From an uncultured Clostridia bacterium (lineage in GTDB: Bacteria; Bacillota; Clostridia; Oscillospirales; Ruminococcaceae), in NCBI GenBank assembly GCA_947628655.1, contig CANRAS010000020.1, positions 1-36,691 on the forward strand: DNA of 36,691 bases. The letters run 5' to 3'. Under the pieces are notes generated by a model, which saw only the letters and a program-made list of their open reading frames with translations, was not told the DNA's origin and made no database searches. The position numbers were made by a program, and so were the translations under genes. Shown here piece by piece: positions 16,389-26,100 of this stretch. The number at the start of each line of letters is the position of its first letter. Positions within the stretch are counted from its first letter, which is position 1.

Positions 16389-17057
16389 ATGAGCCAGTTC
16401 AAAGAGGAGAACGAAAATATTTCGGAGTACGAGGATAACGCCGCGCAAAGCGCTGTAAATTCGCCCGATGCCGATACCGACGAAGAAAAAGAACCGCACA
16501 ATATTTTTTCGGAAGTTCTCGATTGGGCGTTGTGCGTTATATATGCCGTAGTGGCTGTTCTGGCGCTGAATATGTTCTTCTTCCGCTCTATAACCGTTTC
16601 AGGCGATTCGATGAATGATACATTGACCGATAAGGACTTTGTCCTTACGACAAATTTTATGTATAAGCCGCAATACGGCGATATTGTTATCCTGCAGGCG
16701 GATAAACTGCGTGTGCAGGGTTCTCCTATTTTCGGCGAAACAATAATCAAGCGCGTTATTGCCACGGGCGGCGATACTATCCGCGTTGATTTTGAAAAGG
16801 GGATAGTATACCGCAACGGCGAGGCGCTCGAAGAGGACGATTATATAAAGGAACACGTCCGCGACCATTTTGTAGGGTGGATGGAGAGCAACAAGGAATA
16901 CACCGTCCCCGAAAACTGCGTGTTTGTAATGGGCGATAACCGCAACCATTCCAACGACAGCAGAAATCTGGCGGACGTCGGCTTTATAGACGTAAATTAC
17001 ATTATGGGCAAGGCTCTCGTGCGTTACGCGCCGTTCAGTAAATTTAAGTGGCTTTGA
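16389..17057 (+). CDS. lepB: Signal peptidase I
   Basis: The enzyme cleaves signal peptides at the outer face of the membrane. The 222-aa protein has an acidic cytosolic tail (1-40), one transmembrane segment (about 44-65), then box B with the catalytic serine S74 in SGDSMNDTL. The general-base lysine is K121 in ETIIKRVIATGGD, and box E is MGDNRNHSNDSR. It is a type I peptidase of the Gram-positive single-spanning class. It is followed after 1 bp by rbgA. Confidence 0.96.
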   Translation: MSQFKEENENISEYEDNAAQSAVNSPDADTDEEKEPHNIFSEVLDWALCVIYAVVAVLALNMFFFRSITVSGDSMNDTLTDKDFVLTTNFMYKPQYGDIVILQADKLRVQGSPIFGETIIKRVIATGGDTIRVDFEKGIVYRNGEALEEDDYIKEHVRDHFVGWMESNKEYTVPENCVFVMGDNRNHSNDSRNLADVGFIDVNYIMGKALVRYAPFSKFKWL

Positions 17058-17058
17058 T

Positions 17059-17913
17059 ATGGGAGAAATACAGAACATTCAGTGGTTTCCTGGTCATATG
17101 ACCAAAACGCGTCGGCTTATAGAGGCTGACCTGAAAATCGTCGACGCAGTCTGCGAAGTCACGGACGCAAGAATACCAGAAAGCAGCAGAAATCCGATTT
17201 TGGACGAGCTTTTGGGAAACAAACCGCGCATTATGATAATGAACAAATGCGATGTTGCCGATGAAAACGCGACGCAGGTGTGGAAAAAGTATTATGAAAA
17301 CCGCGGGATAAGCGTTATCGTCTGCGATTGCAGGAGCGGCAAAGGCGTTAATAAATTCCTGCCGTCCGTAAAGCGTATGCTGTCCGATGTTATTGAGCGC
17401 AGAAAGGCGCGCGGAATGATAGGCAAGGCGCTGAGACTAATGGTTGTCGGAATACCGAATGTCGGCAAATCGTCATTTATAAATCGTATGGCGAATTCCA
17501 AGAAAACCAAAGTCGGCGACCGCCCCGGCGTTACGCGCGGAAAACAATGGGTTTCCATTGATAAGGACGTAGAACTTTTGGATATGCCCGGCATTTTGTG
17601 GCCGAAATTCGATGATAAAGAGGCGGCGCAGAAACTTGCGTTTACGGGAGCGGTGAAAGACGAAGTTGTCGATACGTCCGCTCTTGCGAGAGCGCTCGGC
17701 GAGTTGCTTTTGAGGGATTACCCCGAACTTTTGACCGCGCGGTACAAAATCGCGGGCGATGGGGATATTCTCACGGAAATAGCGCAAAAACGCGGTATGC
17801 TTGTGTCGGGCGGCGAACCCGATACGGAACGCGCGGCGGCGGCTTTGCTTGACGAGTTTCGCGGCGGGAAAATCGGACGGATAACACTTGACGAACCGCC
17901 GAAAGGAGTTTAA
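17059..17913 (+). CDS. rbgA: Ribosome biogenesis GTPase RbgA/YlqF
   Basis: This GTPase assists late 50S subunit assembly. The 284-aa protein has the circularly permuted G-motif order: G4 (MNKCDVAD) comes before G1 (GIPNVGKSSF), with G3 as DMPGILWP. The N-terminus IQWFPGHMTKTRR is the family signature. The C-terminal ANTAR-like helical region follows after about residue 190. It begins 1 bp after lepB and abuts rnhB, so translation is coupled. Confidence 0.96.
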   Translation: MGEIQNIQWFPGHMTKTRRLIEADLKIVDAVCEVTDARIPESSRNPILDELLGNKPRIMIMNKCDVADENATQVWKKYYENRGISVIVCDCRSGKGVNKFLPSVKRMLSDVIERRKARGMIGKALRLMVVGIPNVGKSSFINRMANSKKTKVGDRPGVTRGKQWVSIDKDVELLDMPGILWPKFDDKEAAQKLAFTGAVKDEVVDTSALARALGELLLRDYPELLTARYKIAGDGDILTEIAQKRGMLVSGGEPDTERAAAALLDEFRGGKIGRITLDEPPKGV

Positions 17914-18627
17914 ATGGCATATCAGAGTAAGCATCACAAAAGCGTTGATACTCTTCTGAAACTTGACGGTGTTGTCTTGGACGGTCTGTCGCTCAGAGAA
18001 TTTGACAAGAAAGTTTTCGAGCAGTTCGGCGTCGTCTGCGGGATAGACGAGGCGGGGCGAGGTCCTATAGCGGGACCCGTGTATGCGGCGGCGGTTGTGC
18101 TTGACCCGAATAACCCGATAGAGGGTTTAAACGACAGCAAGAAACTCACCCCAAAACGGCGCGAGGCTCTTTATGAAGAAATATGGGATAAGGCGTTAGC
18201 CGCGTCTGTTTCTTGTGCGCTGGCTGAGGAAATAGACGGCACGGATATTTTGTCCGCAGATTTACTCGCGATGGCGAGAGCGTTTGACGGCGTTGCCTTT
18301 GAGCCGAAAATAGTTCTCGTGGACGGCGATGTTTTGCCGAAACTCAATAAACCGTTCGGAAACGGCGAGGAGTTCGGCGGGATAGTCAAAAACGTTATCG
18401 GCGGCGACGCAAAAAGCGAGGCTGTCGCGGCGGCGTCAATTCTCGCAAAGGTAGAACGTGACGAGGAAATGTGCAGGCTGGCCGAAAAATATCCCGGCTA
18501 CGGATTTGAAAAACACAAGGGATACGGCACAAAGGCGCATTACGAGGCTATCGGCAGATTAGGGCTTTGTCCGATACACCGCAGGTCGTTTTTAAAGAAG
18601 TATCTTGCCGAAAAGGAAAATGGATAA
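17914..18627 (+). CDS. rnhB: Ribonuclease HII
   Basis: The enzyme removes ribonucleotides from DNA and RNA from RNA/DNA hybrids. The 237-aa protein has the first two acidic active-site residues in GIDEAGRGPIAGPVYAAAV, then LNDSKKLTPKRRE, the third Asp in LVDGD, and the helix with KSEAVAAASILAKVERD. An N-terminal extension of about 45 residues precedes the catalytic fold. AAGGAG precedes the start. Its last 8 nt overlap yraN. Confidence 0.96.
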   Translation: MAYQSKHHKSVDTLLKLDGVVLDGLSLREFDKKVFEQFGVVCGIDEAGRGPIAGPVYAAAVVLDPNNPIEGLNDSKKLTPKRREALYEEIWDKALAASVSCALAEEIDGTDILSADLLAMARAFDGVAFEPKIVLVDGDVLPKLNKPFGNGEEFGGIVKNVIGGDAKSEAVAAASILAKVERDEEMCRLAEKYPGYGFEKHKGYGTKAHYEAIGRLGLCPIHRRSFLKKYLAEKENG

Positions 18628-19018
18628 ACAAGCAAAAGGGAAATTAGGCGAGGACGCGGTGTGCGGTGAACTCCAAAGGCGCGGTCACATGATAATCGCC
18701 CGCAATTATCACAAGCGCGCGGGGGAGATAGACATTATCTCCGCTGTCGGAAATTACATAGTCTTTACCGAAGTTAAAACGCGGGAAAACGGCGCAATGG
18801 TGTCGGGTCTTGAGGCGGTAAACTTCACTAAGAAAAAGAAAATCGTGCTTACGGCGGACGCTTTTCTCACGGAAAACAGTGAGATTTTGCGAAAATATCC
18901 GTTCGTGCGGTATGATATAGCCGAGGTGTGGATAACGCGCGGAAACACTCCGCAGATTACGCAGATCAACATCGTAGAAAACGCGTTTGACACAGAGGGC
19001 ATATACACAGCAAACTGA
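18620..19018 (+). CDS. yraN: YraN family (UPF0102) nuclease-like protein
   Basis: This 132-aa protein has an endonuclease-like fold with the signature GKLGEDAVCGELQRRGHMIIARNY, then GEIDIISAVGNYIVFTEVKTR. The D...ExK arrangement is the restriction-endonuclease-type metal site. The cellular role is not settled for the family. The start is ATG 18620, overlapping the rnhB stop (ATGGATAA); the TTG at 18605 is also in frame but has a poorer context. The rnhB-yraN pair is common in Firmicutes. Confidence 0.93.
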   Translation: MDKQAKGKLGEDAVCGELQRRGHMIIARNYHKRAGEIDIISAVGNYIVFTEVKTRENGAMVSGLEAVNFTKKKKIVLTADAFLTENSEILRKYPFVRYDIAEVWITRGNTPQITQINIVENAFDTEGIYTAN

Positions 19019-19033
19019 AAGGGAGCGTATTTT

Positions 19034-20527
19034 ATGAATTACGCAAGTACAAGAAATTCGGCGCTTAAAGTCACGAGCGCGCACGCGATAGTAAAAGGAC
19101 TGTCGGACGAGGGCGGGCTTTACGTCCCGACTAGCATACCGCAGTTTACAAAGGACGAGATACTCGCGTTTTGCGATAAATCTTATGTTGACAGGGCGTA
19201 TGACGTTTTTTCAAAGTTCTTGACGGATTTTACGCCCGCAGAACTTCGGCATTGCGTTGAAAGCGCTTACAATGACAAGAATTTCGATACGAATAATATA
19301 GCGGAAATCTCGAAACTTAGAAACGGAAGATATATCCTTGAACTTTGGCACGGACCTACTTGTGCGTTTAAGGATATGGCGTTGCAGATACTCCCGTATT
19401 TGCTTACGACCTCCGCGAAAAAAGAGGCGGGCGGCAAGCACATAGCGATACTTGTCGCGACTTCGGGCGATACGGGCAAAGCCGCGCTGGAGGGCTTTAA
19501 AGACGTTGCGGGAACTTCTATATCGGTGTTCTATCCCGAAGACGGCGTATCTCCGATGCAAAAGCGCCAGATGACGACGCAGGACGGCGCGAATGTAAAC
19601 GTCTGCGCCGTAAAAGGAAACTTCGACGACTGTCAGAACGGCGTTAAGGCTATATTCACGGATAAGAATATAGAAAGCGAGCTGTTAAAAAACAACATTC
19701 TGCTGTCAAGCGCAAACTCGATAAATTGGGGCAGACTTGCACCCCAGATCGTTTATTATGTATCCGTGTATGCACAGCTTGTCAAGGACGAGGAAATAGA
19801 ATACGGCGAGAAAATAAACATCTGCGTTCCGACGGGCAATTTCGGGAATATTCTCGCGGCGTATTACGCTAAGCTTATGGGAATACCCGTAAATAAGCTG
19901 ATTTGCGCGTCAAATTCAAACAACGTGCTGACGGATTTCATCAATACGGGCGTATATGACAGAAACAGAAAGTTCTACACTACTGTTTCTCCGTCAATGG
20001 ATATACTGATTTCTTCCAATCTGGAAAGACTGCTCTATCATCTTTCGGGCGAGAATGACGCGCTTATAAACGACTGGTTCGGCAAGCTGAAAACCGACGG
20101 CAGATACGAGGTAAGCGCCGATGTCAAGGCGAAAATCGGCGAACTGTTCTATGCGGGGTGCTGTTCCGACGAGGAAACGAAAGCGCAGATACACAGCACT
20201 TTCAGCGAAGAACATTACCTGCTCGATACTCACAGCGCGGTAGCTGTTAAAGTATATGATGATTACCGTAAAAAGACGGGCGACGAAACAAAGACGGTCA
20301 TAGCCTCCACGGCGAACCCTTATAAATTCGGCAGGGCGGTGTATGACGCTGTATGCGGCGGCGAACAGCCCGATGATGAATTTGAACTTATCGCAATGCT
20401 TGAAAAGGCTACAGATACGAAAATGCCCGCTCCGCTGGCGGCAACCAAGGACAAGGCGGTTCGCTTTACACGGGTTGTAAACTCCGCAGATATGGGACGG
20501 GTCGTTCTGGATTTTCTGAACAAATGA
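19034..20527 (+). CDS. thrC: Threonine synthase
   Basis: This PLP enzyme converts O-phosphohomoserine to threonine. The 497-aa protein belongs to the longer class: N-terminal NYASTRNSALKVTSAHAIVKGLSDEGGLYVP, PLP lysine K113 in HGPTCAFKDMALQ, then ATSGDTGKAALEGF and the phosphate-binding PTGNFGNILAAYYAK. GGGAG precedes the ATG. It lies in the long rplS-clpX run but no other threonine gene is near. Confidence 0.96.
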   Translation: MNYASTRNSALKVTSAHAIVKGLSDEGGLYVPTSIPQFTKDEILAFCDKSYVDRAYDVFSKFLTDFTPAELRHCVESAYNDKNFDTNNIAEISKLRNGRYILELWHGPTCAFKDMALQILPYLLTTSAKKEAGGKHIAILVATSGDTGKAALEGFKDVAGTSISVFYPEDGVSPMQKRQMTTQDGANVNVCAVKGNFDDCQNGVKAIFTDKNIESELLKNNILLSSANSINWGRLAPQIVYYVSVYAQLVKDEEIEYGEKINICVPTGNFGNILAAYYAKLMGIPVNKLICASNSNNVLTDFINTGVYDRNRKFYTTVSPSMDILISSNLERLLYHLSGENDALINDWFGKLKTDGRYEVSADVKAKIGELFYAGCCSDEETKAQIHSTFSEEHYLLDTHSAVAVKVYDDYRKKTGDETKTVIASTANPYKFGRAVYDAVCGGEQPDDEFELIAMLEKATDTKMPAPLAATKDKAVRFTRVVNSADMGRVVLDFLNK

Positions 20528-20549
20528 CATCTTGAGAGGGGAGAGCGCG

Positions 20550-21236
20550 GTGCTTTATACAATAGGCGACCTTCATCTCTCGTTTGGGTGTGATAAGCCT
20601 ATGGATATTTTTTCGGGCTGGACGAATTATATCGAACGGCTTAAAACAAACTGGAACAGGAAAATATCAAATTCCGATACGGTCGTACTCTTAGGCGACC
20701 ATTCGTGGGCGCTGAAACTTTCAGACTGTAAAAAGGATTTTGAGTTTATCGACAAGGAGCTTAACGGAAAGAAAATCCTTATAAAAGGAAACCACGATTT
20801 GTGGTGGTCTACGGCAAAGAAACTCGACGATTTCATTTCTGATAACGGTTTTTCTTCAATCAGCTTTTTGTTCAACAACGCGTATCTTGTTGAGGGAATT
20901 TCAATTTGCGGAACTCGCGGCTGGATAAGAGAAAACGGCGAACCTGCCGATTTGAAAGTGCTGAACCGCGAGGCGGGAAGAATTGAAATGTCACTTAAAG
21001 CGGGCGCAAAGCTCGGCGGGGAACTTGTGGCGTTTATCCACTACCCGCCGATATACGGCACGGAAGAAAACGCGCCGATAATTGAAATGCTCCACAAATA
21101 CGGCGTAAAACGCTGTTATTACGGTCATCTTCACGGGAGCAGCATAAACGGCGCACTCAACGGGGAGCGCAGCGGCATTAACTATAAGCTGGTATCTGCC
21201 GACGGTGTTGGCTTTGATCCGGTTAAAATCAATTAA
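20550..21236 (+). CDS. Calcineurin-like metallophosphoesterase
   Basis: This 228-aa protein has the full two-metal motif set: GDLHLS, LLGDHSWAL, KGNHDLWW, HYPP and GHLHG. It belongs to the family annotated as predicted phosphohydrolase or serine/threonine phosphatase; the substrate is unknown. I place the start at the GTG at 20550, 6 nt after GAGGGGAG; the TTG at 20532 is in frame but lies upstream of that site. It is 21 bp before tig, as in many clostridial genomes. Confidence 0.88.
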   Translation: MLYTIGDLHLSFGCDKPMDIFSGWTNYIERLKTNWNRKISNSDTVVLLGDHSWALKLSDCKKDFEFIDKELNGKKILIKGNHDLWWSTAKKLDDFISDNGFSSISFLFNNAYLVEGISICGTRGWIRENGEPADLKVLNREAGRIEMSLKAGAKLGGELVAFIHYPPIYGTEENAPIIEMLHKYGVKRCYYGHLHGSSINGALNGERSGINYKLVSADGVGFDPVKIN

Positions 21237-21257
21237 AATAGGGAAGGAAATATTGAA

Positions 21258-22541
21258 ATGGAAATTGTTTCTAAAAACAACACGGCGACAAATACTTACG
21301 CTATCGAGGTGAAGTTCAGCGCGGAGGAGTTCGATACTGCGATAAACGTTGTTTACAACAAGCAGAAGAACAGAATTACCGTCCCCGGCTTTCGCAAGGG
21401 AAAAGCAACGCGCAAGATGATTGAAACGCACTACGGCGCAAACGTTTTCTACGAAGAGGCTGTCAATACTCTTTATTCCGATAAAATCGAAGATCTTATC
21501 GAGCAGACGGGTCTTGAAGTCGTTAATATCGAGAACACGGAGGTCGTTGAAGTAAGCAAGGAGAACGGCGTTTCGATAAAAGCCGACATTATCACTAAGC
21601 CCGAAGTAGAGGTTTCCGATTATAAAGGTATAAGCGTAAAGAAAACCGTCAAGACTGTTACCGACGAGGCTGTAAACGAGGAAGTGGATAAACTGCGCGA
21701 CAGAGTATCGAGAATGGTAACAGTTGAGGACAGACCCGTTCAGAACGGCGACACCGCCGTTATCGACTTCGAGGGCTTTATTGACGGCGTGGCTTTCGAG
21801 GGAGGAAAAGGCGAGAAGTTCCCGCTGGAGATAGGCTCGCACACGTTTATTCCCGGCTTTGAAGAGCAGGTTATCGGCAAGAGCGTCGGCGAGGATTTCG
21901 ACGTAAATGTAAAATTCCCCGAAGATTATCAGGCTGATAATCTTAAAGGCAAGGACGCGACATTTAAGTGCAAACTGCACGAGATAAAAGCAAAGGAACT
22001 TCCCGAACTCGACGACGACCTTGTAAAGGACGTTTCGGATAAAGATACCGTTGACGAACTCAAAGCGGACATCAGAGAGAAACTTGCCGAAAGATACAAG
22101 AACGAGGCGAATGACAAGTGCGACTCCGAAATTCTCGATAATATCGTAGAAAATATGAAAGCGGAGATACCGCAGGTAATGTTCGAGCGCCGCATTGATG
22201 AAATCGCCCGCGAATGGTCGGCACGCAGCCGCATTTCCATTTCCGATTATCTGAAATATACGGGGCTTACCTCGGAGCAGTTCCGCGCTAATTTCAGAGA
22301 ACCCGCAGAGCGTCAGGTGAAACTTCGCCTTGCTCTTGAGAAAATCGCGGAACTTGAAAACCTTGAGGTTTCCGCCGATGACGTCAATAAGGAATACAGC
22401 AAGCTCGCTGAAGATTACAATATGGAAGTAGAGAACGTAAAGAACGCTATTCCCGAAAAAACTCTGACGCAGGATCTGAAAATCGAAAAGGCTATAGATT
22501 TTGTTAAAGAAAACGCAAACATCGAAGAGGTAACGGAATAA
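21258..22541 (+). CDS. tig: Trigger factor, ribosome-associated chaperone and PPIase
   Basis: Trigger factor binds L23 at the exit tunnel and shields nascent chains. The 427-aa protein has the ribosome-binding signature [18 protein letters not shown], the FKBP-type PPIase domain (about 150-240; [22 protein letters not shown]), and the helical C-terminal arms. GGAAGGAAA precedes the ATG. It forms the classic tig-clpP-clpX protein-quality operon. Confidence 0.97.
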   Translation: MEIVSKNNTATNTYAIEVKFSAEEFDTAINVVYNKQKNRITVPGFRKGKATRKMIETHYGANVFYEEAVNTLYSDKIEDLIEQTGLEVVNIENTEVVEVSKENGVSIKADIITKPEVEVSDYKGISVKKTVKTVTDEAVNEEVDKLRDRVSRMVTVEDRPVQNGDTAVIDFEGFIDGVAFEGGKGEKFPLEIGSHTFIPGFEEQVIGKSVGEDFDVNVKFPEDYQADNLKGKDATFKCKLHEIKAKELPELDDDLVKDVSDKDTVDELKADIREKLAERYKNEANDKCDSEILDNIVENMKAEIPQVMFERRIDEIAREWSARSRISISDYLKYTGLTSEQFRANFREPAERQVKLRLALEKIAELENLEVSADDVNKEYSKLAEDYNMEVENVKNAIPEKTLTQDLKIEKAIDFVKENANIEEVTE

Positions 22542-22578
22542 ATACTTCTCCCGCGTTTTGAGAAGAAAGGAGCTTTTA

Positions 22579-23181
22579 ATGGCTTATATCCCTTATGTTG
22601 TAGAACAAAGCACACACGGAGAACGTTCGTATGACATTTTCTCCCGTTTGCTTAATGACAGAATAATTCTGCTCCATGACGAGGTTAATTCCGCGACGGC
22701 AAGCGTCGTAGTGGCACAGCTTCTGTATCTGGAGGGGCAGGACCCCGACAAGGACATTTTCCTTTATATCAACAGTCCGGGCGGTTCGGTATCTGACGGC
22801 ATGGCGATATATGACACTATGCAGTATATCAAGTGCGATGTTTCGACCATCTGTATGGGAATGGCGGCGTCTATGGGTGCTTTTCTGCTTTCAAGCGGTG
22901 CAAAGGGCAAGCGCATTGCGCTGCCTAACAGCGAGATTATGATACACCAGCCGTTGATTTCCGGAGGAGGAATTTCGGGGCAGGTAACCGATATTCAAAT
23001 CCGCAGCAATTATTTGCTCCGCACAAAGGAAAGACTTAACAGAATATTAAGTCAAAACACGGGCAAGGACTATGAAACCATTTGCCGCGATACAGAACGC
23101 GATAATTTTATGTCAGCACAGGAGGCTCTTGAATACGGGCTTATTGACAAGGTGTTTGACAGCCGTGAAGATAAAAAGTAG
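22579..23181 (+). CDS. clpP: ATP-dependent Clp protease, proteolytic subunit
   Basis: The serine peptidase forms the double-heptamer barrel used by ClpX and ClpC. The 200-aa protein has catalytic S98 (GMAASMGAF), H123 (MIHQPL) and an Asp near 172, and the N-terminal strand [25 protein letters not shown] 22579 is preferred because AAAGGAG precedes it; a TTG 21 nt upstream is in frame without such a site. Confidence 0.97.
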   Translation: MAYIPYVVEQSTHGERSYDIFSRLLNDRIILLHDEVNSATASVVVAQLLYLEGQDPDKDIFLYINSPGGSVSDGMAIYDTMQYIKCDVSTICMGMAASMGAFLLSSGAKGKRIALPNSEIMIHQPLISGGGISGQVTDIQIRSNYLLRTKERLNRILSQNTGKDYETICRDTERDNFMSAQEALEYGLIDKVFDSREDKK

Positions 23182-23201
23182 TTATGAAGGAGCATAATGA
23201 A

Positions 23202-24503
23202 ATGGTTTGTTCTTTTTGCGGAAAAAATGAATATCAGGTAACGCGGCTTTTGTATGGGGGCGTGGGGCAAAGCGCTGTTATTTGCAGCGAGTGTATCGCG
23301 ACTTCATATAATATGCTGTTGGAAAACGGCGATATAAAACCCGCAAAGCCGACTAAAGACAAGACGCTTTCAAGGAGTACGCAGTTTTTGTCAAACTCCG
23401 AAGATTTGCTTACTCCCGAAGAAATTAAAGAATATCTCGACGAGTATATAATCGGTCAGGAGGAAGCCAAAAAGGTGCTTTCTATTTCCGTTTACAATCA
23501 CTATAAGCGCACGTTTTTAAACAAAGACGCAATTGACGATGTTGAACTTCAAAAGTCGAATGTTCTTCTTTTAGGACCGACGGGCGTCGGCAAGACAATG
23601 TTAGCGCAGACGCTTGCAAAACTTCTGAATGTTCCGTTCGCGATAGCGGACGCTACAACGCTTACGCAGGCGGGCTATGTCGGCGAGGACGTTGAAAACG
23701 TTCTTCTAAGACTTGTTCAGGCTGCCGATTACGATATTGAGGCGGCAGAGCGCGGAATAATCTACATTGACGAGATAGATAAAATTTCCCGCCGCAGCGA
23801 GAATACTTCCATTACCCGCGACGTCAGCGGAGAGGGCGTTCAGCAGGCGCTGCTGAAGATAGTGGAGGGCACAGTATCCAACGTTCCTCCGCAGGGCGGA
23901 AGAAAACACCCGCATCAGGAATTTTTGCAGGTGGACACGAAAAACATACTGTTTATTTGCGGCGGCGCGTTTGAGGGCATTGAAAAGATGATAGCACAGC
24001 GCGTTTCAAGTTCCGCAATGGGATTTGGCGCGGACGTGAAATCGCCCAAGGACAAGGAAAGCAAGGACTTGCTGAAACTCGTTACATCGCAGGATTTAGT
24101 GAAGTTCGGCATTATCCCCGAACTTATCGGGCGTTTGCCTATCGTTACGCCGTTGGAGGCTCTTGACGAGGACGCGCTTGTGCGCATACTTGACGAGCCG
24201 AAAAACGCGCTTATCAAGCAGTATAAGGTGCTGTTCCAAGCGGACGGCATTGATTTGGAGTTTGAAAAACCCGCACTTCGCCGAATAGCGAAGAAAGCGA
24301 TAGAATCCAAAACAGGCGCGCGCGGACTGCGTTCTATTGTGGAAGATACTCTGCGCGACGTTATGTTTACTGCGCCCAGCGACAATACGATAACGAAAAT
24401 CACAATCACCGAGGAATGTGTAGACGGCAAAGGCGCACCTGTAATTTCCCGTGAGGACGCGTCTAAGGTTGCCAAACTGTCCAAGAAGAAAAAGATAGGG
24501 TAA
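23202..24503 (+). CDS. clpX: ATP-dependent Clp protease, ATP-binding subunit ClpX
   Basis: The AAA+ unfoldase feeds ClpP. It starts with the treble-clef zinc domain (CSFCGK and VICSEC), then Walker A GPTGVGKT, Walker [10 protein letters not shown], and the sensor and C-terminal small domain. The ClpP-docking loop lies near residue 255 and is only approximately placed. Two starts are possible: ATG 23184, 2 bp after clpP, or ATG 23202, which has AAGGAG 9 nt upstream. I use 23202 (433 aa); the alternative adds six residues. A terminator follows. Confidence 0.96.
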   Translation: MVCSFCGKNEYQVTRLLYGGVGQSAVICSECIATSYNMLLENGDIKPAKPTKDKTLSRSTQFLSNSEDLLTPEEIKEYLDEYIIGQEEAKKVLSISVYNHYKRTFLNKDAIDDVELQKSNVLLLGPTGVGKTMLAQTLAKLLNVPFAIADATTLTQAGYVGEDVENVLLRLVQAADYDIEAAERGIIYIDEIDKISRRSENTSITRDVSGEGVQQALLKIVEGTVSNVPPQGGRKHPHQEFLQVDTKNILFICGGAFEGIEKMIAQRVSSSAMGFGADVKSPKDKESKDLLKLVTSQDLVKFGIIPELIGRLPIVTPLEALDEDALVRILDEPKNALIKQYKVLFQADGIDLEFEKPALRRIAKKAIESKTGARGLRSIVEDTLRDVMFTAPSDNTITKITITEECVDGKGAPVISREDASKVAKLSKKKKIG

Positions 24504-24509
24504 ATATTA

Positions 24510-24540
24510 AAGGCGGTGCTTGTTAGAGCATTGCCTTTTT
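24510..24540 (+). terminator. Intrinsic terminator of the tig-clpP-clpX operon
   Basis: An 11-bp stem AAGGCGGTGCT/AGCATTGCCTT (two G-T pairs) has a 6-nt loop and TTTTTT after it. Confidence 0.88.
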
Positions 24541-24601
24541 TAGATGCCAGAGGTTTAGAGGCTGGACGCTAGAGATTGTGGGGTTAGGGTAGATTTAAGA
24601 G

Positions 24602-24705
24602 AGGTTAGAAGTAAGAAGTAAGAGCGTAATCCGCCGTTGGCGGATTACCTTCAAACAGTTGGCTGTGCCTACTGTTTGTAAACGGGAAAGGTTAGAAGTA
24701 AGAGT
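24602..24705 (+). repeat. Left copy of a roughly 100-bp repeat flanking the next gene
   Basis: The order is tandem GAAGTAA units, hairpin GTAATCCGCC-GTT-GGCGGATTAC (24626-24648), TTC, hairpin AAACAGT...ACTGTTT with inner GGC-TGT-GCC (24653-24677), and another GAAGTAA block. The same order recurs at 25650-25747. The repeat arms have changed on both sides of each hairpin together, so pairing is preserved. Confidence 0.82.
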
Positions 24706-24735
24706 TAAGAGTTATGCGCATTGGTAGGTGAGATT

Positions 24736-25647
24736 ATGGGAAAAGTTTACAGAAGACAGCGTATCGAGGGCGTTACCGTGCCTGCGGTGATACATAACAG
24801 GCAGTATTTTTGGCTGGATATGGCGGTCTACGAGGACGGAACAATAAGCTGTTGGGAAAAGACCGATTTGTGCGATGTTATCCGTCAGCTTGAGCGCGGG
24901 TGGCTTACGTTCGGAGTACCCGCGGGGAGTGCGCTCAGCGTTCACGGCTTGTGTACGCTCGACATAATTTCGGCAAATTGGAATTTCGACAACGAAAGTT
25001 TTCGGCAGTTTATCGAAACCACCGTGCGCTCAATTAATCCCGAAATGGCGAATATCTATGAAACCACGCCGCGCGAAAAGGAAAAATGGAAAGGACAACC
25101 GGTTGGTTTTTCCGCAAGCCCCACGCCGTTCAAAGCAGGCGAGAAATTCTGCGGTCAGACGCTTGACGGCGAGCAGATGAATGTGTTTCTGCGTCACGAC
25201 GGGGAAATATTGCTTACATCTGTCACGGCTTACTCTGACGGGACGTTTTCTGTTGACAGTCTTGACGGGGAAGAATACATTTCAACAGAGAGAATACGCG
25301 AGTTGTTTAAGGAAGATACGCTCTGCGTTTCCCCAAACGATAACGAAGCCGTAAGTTTCGGGGCGCTGGGAACGGCGGTTTGCAAGGCAAATTACACGGT
25401 AAAGAAAGCCGAAAAAATCAAGGAAATCGAAAACGCGTCACTTCGTTTAATGAACAAACCCGACGCGTTCCAAAACGCCAAGAACGCGTACATCGCTTAC
25501 CTTATAGAACCGACCGAACCCAACAAAGAAAAACTTCGCCTAGCATACGAGAGCGTTCCCGAACATCAAAGAATGTATTTGGACATGGTTGCGCGGGACA
25601 GAGATTATATCCGTATTCTTTACACGAACGAGAAAAGGGAAGTCTGA
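24736..25647 (+). CDS. Unrecognised 303-aa protein with an internal duplication
   Basis: The protein is cytosolic, with no signal or membrane segment. Residues about 5-75 and 130-200 look like two copies of one module: each has a short strand pair, then a-x-YxDG-T-(I/F)-S, then a charged helix (YEDGTISCWEKTDLCDVIRQL and YSDGTFSVDSLDGEEYISTERIRELF are the matching parts). The C-terminal third (about 230-303) is helical and charged. I do not recognise a characterised family. The start ATG follows AGGTGA. The gene stands between two copies of an intergenic repeat, without a visible promoter or terminator of its own, and interrupts the clpX-MGMT interval. It could be a resident gene or a cassette carried by recombination between the repeats. 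Confidence 0.7.
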   Translation: MGKVYRRQRIEGVTVPAVIHNRQYFWLDMAVYEDGTISCWEKTDLCDVIRQLERGWLTFGVPAGSALSVHGLCTLDIISANWNFDNESFRQFIETTVRSINPEMANIYETTPREKEKWKGQPVGFSASPTPFKAGEKFCGQTLDGEQMNVFLRHDGEILLTSVTAYSDGTFSVDSLDGEEYISTERIRELFKEDTLCVSPNDNEAVSFGALGTAVCKANYTVKKAEKIKEIENASLRLMNKPDAFQNAKNAYIAYLIEPTEPNKEKLRLAYESVPEHQRMYLDMVARDRDYIRILYTNEKREV

Positions 25648-25649
25648 TA

Positions 25650-25747
25650 TAGAGGTAAGAAGTAAGAAGTAAGAGGTCGAGAAATCCGCATAGCGGATTG
25701 TCCTCAAACAGCAGGCTTTGCCTGCTGTTTGGCAAGAAGTAAGAAAA
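25650..25747 (+). repeat. Right copy of the roughly 100-bp repeat
   Basis: Tandem GAAGTAA units (25651-25676), hairpin AATCCGC-ATA-GCGGATT (25683-25699), hairpin AAACAGCAGGC-TTT-GCCTGCTGTTT (25706-25730), then GAAGTAAG. Same order and orientation as 24602-24705. Confidence 0.82.
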
Positions 25748-25759
25748 GGCGGTCGGTTG

Positions 25760-26068
25760 GTGAATACGTTTGAGAAAATCTATGAAGTCGTGAGGAGAAT
25801 ACCCCGCGGAAAGGTTGCCACCTATGGGCAAATCGCAATGATGGCGGGAAATCCGCGCTTAGCAAGGGTGGTGGGCTATGCGCTCCACTCTAATCCCGAC
25901 CCCGGCGGTATACCGTGTCATCGCGTTGTAAACCGTTTCGGCGGTCTTGCTCCGTCCTTTGCTTTCGGAGGAGCGGAAATTCAAGCGGAAAAACTGCGTT
26001 CGGAGGGTATTACGGTTCGCGGCGACAATACAGTCGATTTGGAAATTTACTTGTGGGACGGGCTTTAA
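25760..26068 (+). CDS. MGMT-family DNA alkyltransferase-like protein
   Basis: This 102-aa protein is the C-terminal DNA-binding/active-site domain of the O6-alkylguanine transferase family: IPRGKVATYGQIAMMAGNPRLARVVGYALH (helix-turn-helix with the Arg finger in ARVVG) and PCHRVV with the alkyl-acceptor Cys. The N-terminal domain of full Ogt is missing, as in ATL proteins, but ATLs have lost the cysteine and this one keeps it. It may repair or flag alkylated guanine. The start is the GTG at 25760, following AGGCGGT. The upstream extension runs into the repeat hairpin and is unlikely to be translated. Confidence 0.85.
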   Translation: MNTFEKIYEVVRRIPRGKVATYGQIAMMAGNPRLARVVGYALHSNPDPGGIPCHRVVNRFGGLAPSFAFGGAEIQAEKLRSEGITVRGDNTVDLEIYLWDGL

Positions 26069-26100
26069 CGAATGAATTTCAAGAAATTTTGTAAAAGTTC

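Noticed and set aside
20991-21980. 329-codon open frame on the minus strand opposite the phosphoesterase and tig
   Set aside because: Antisense to two well-supported genes, with translation lacking any recognisable motif.
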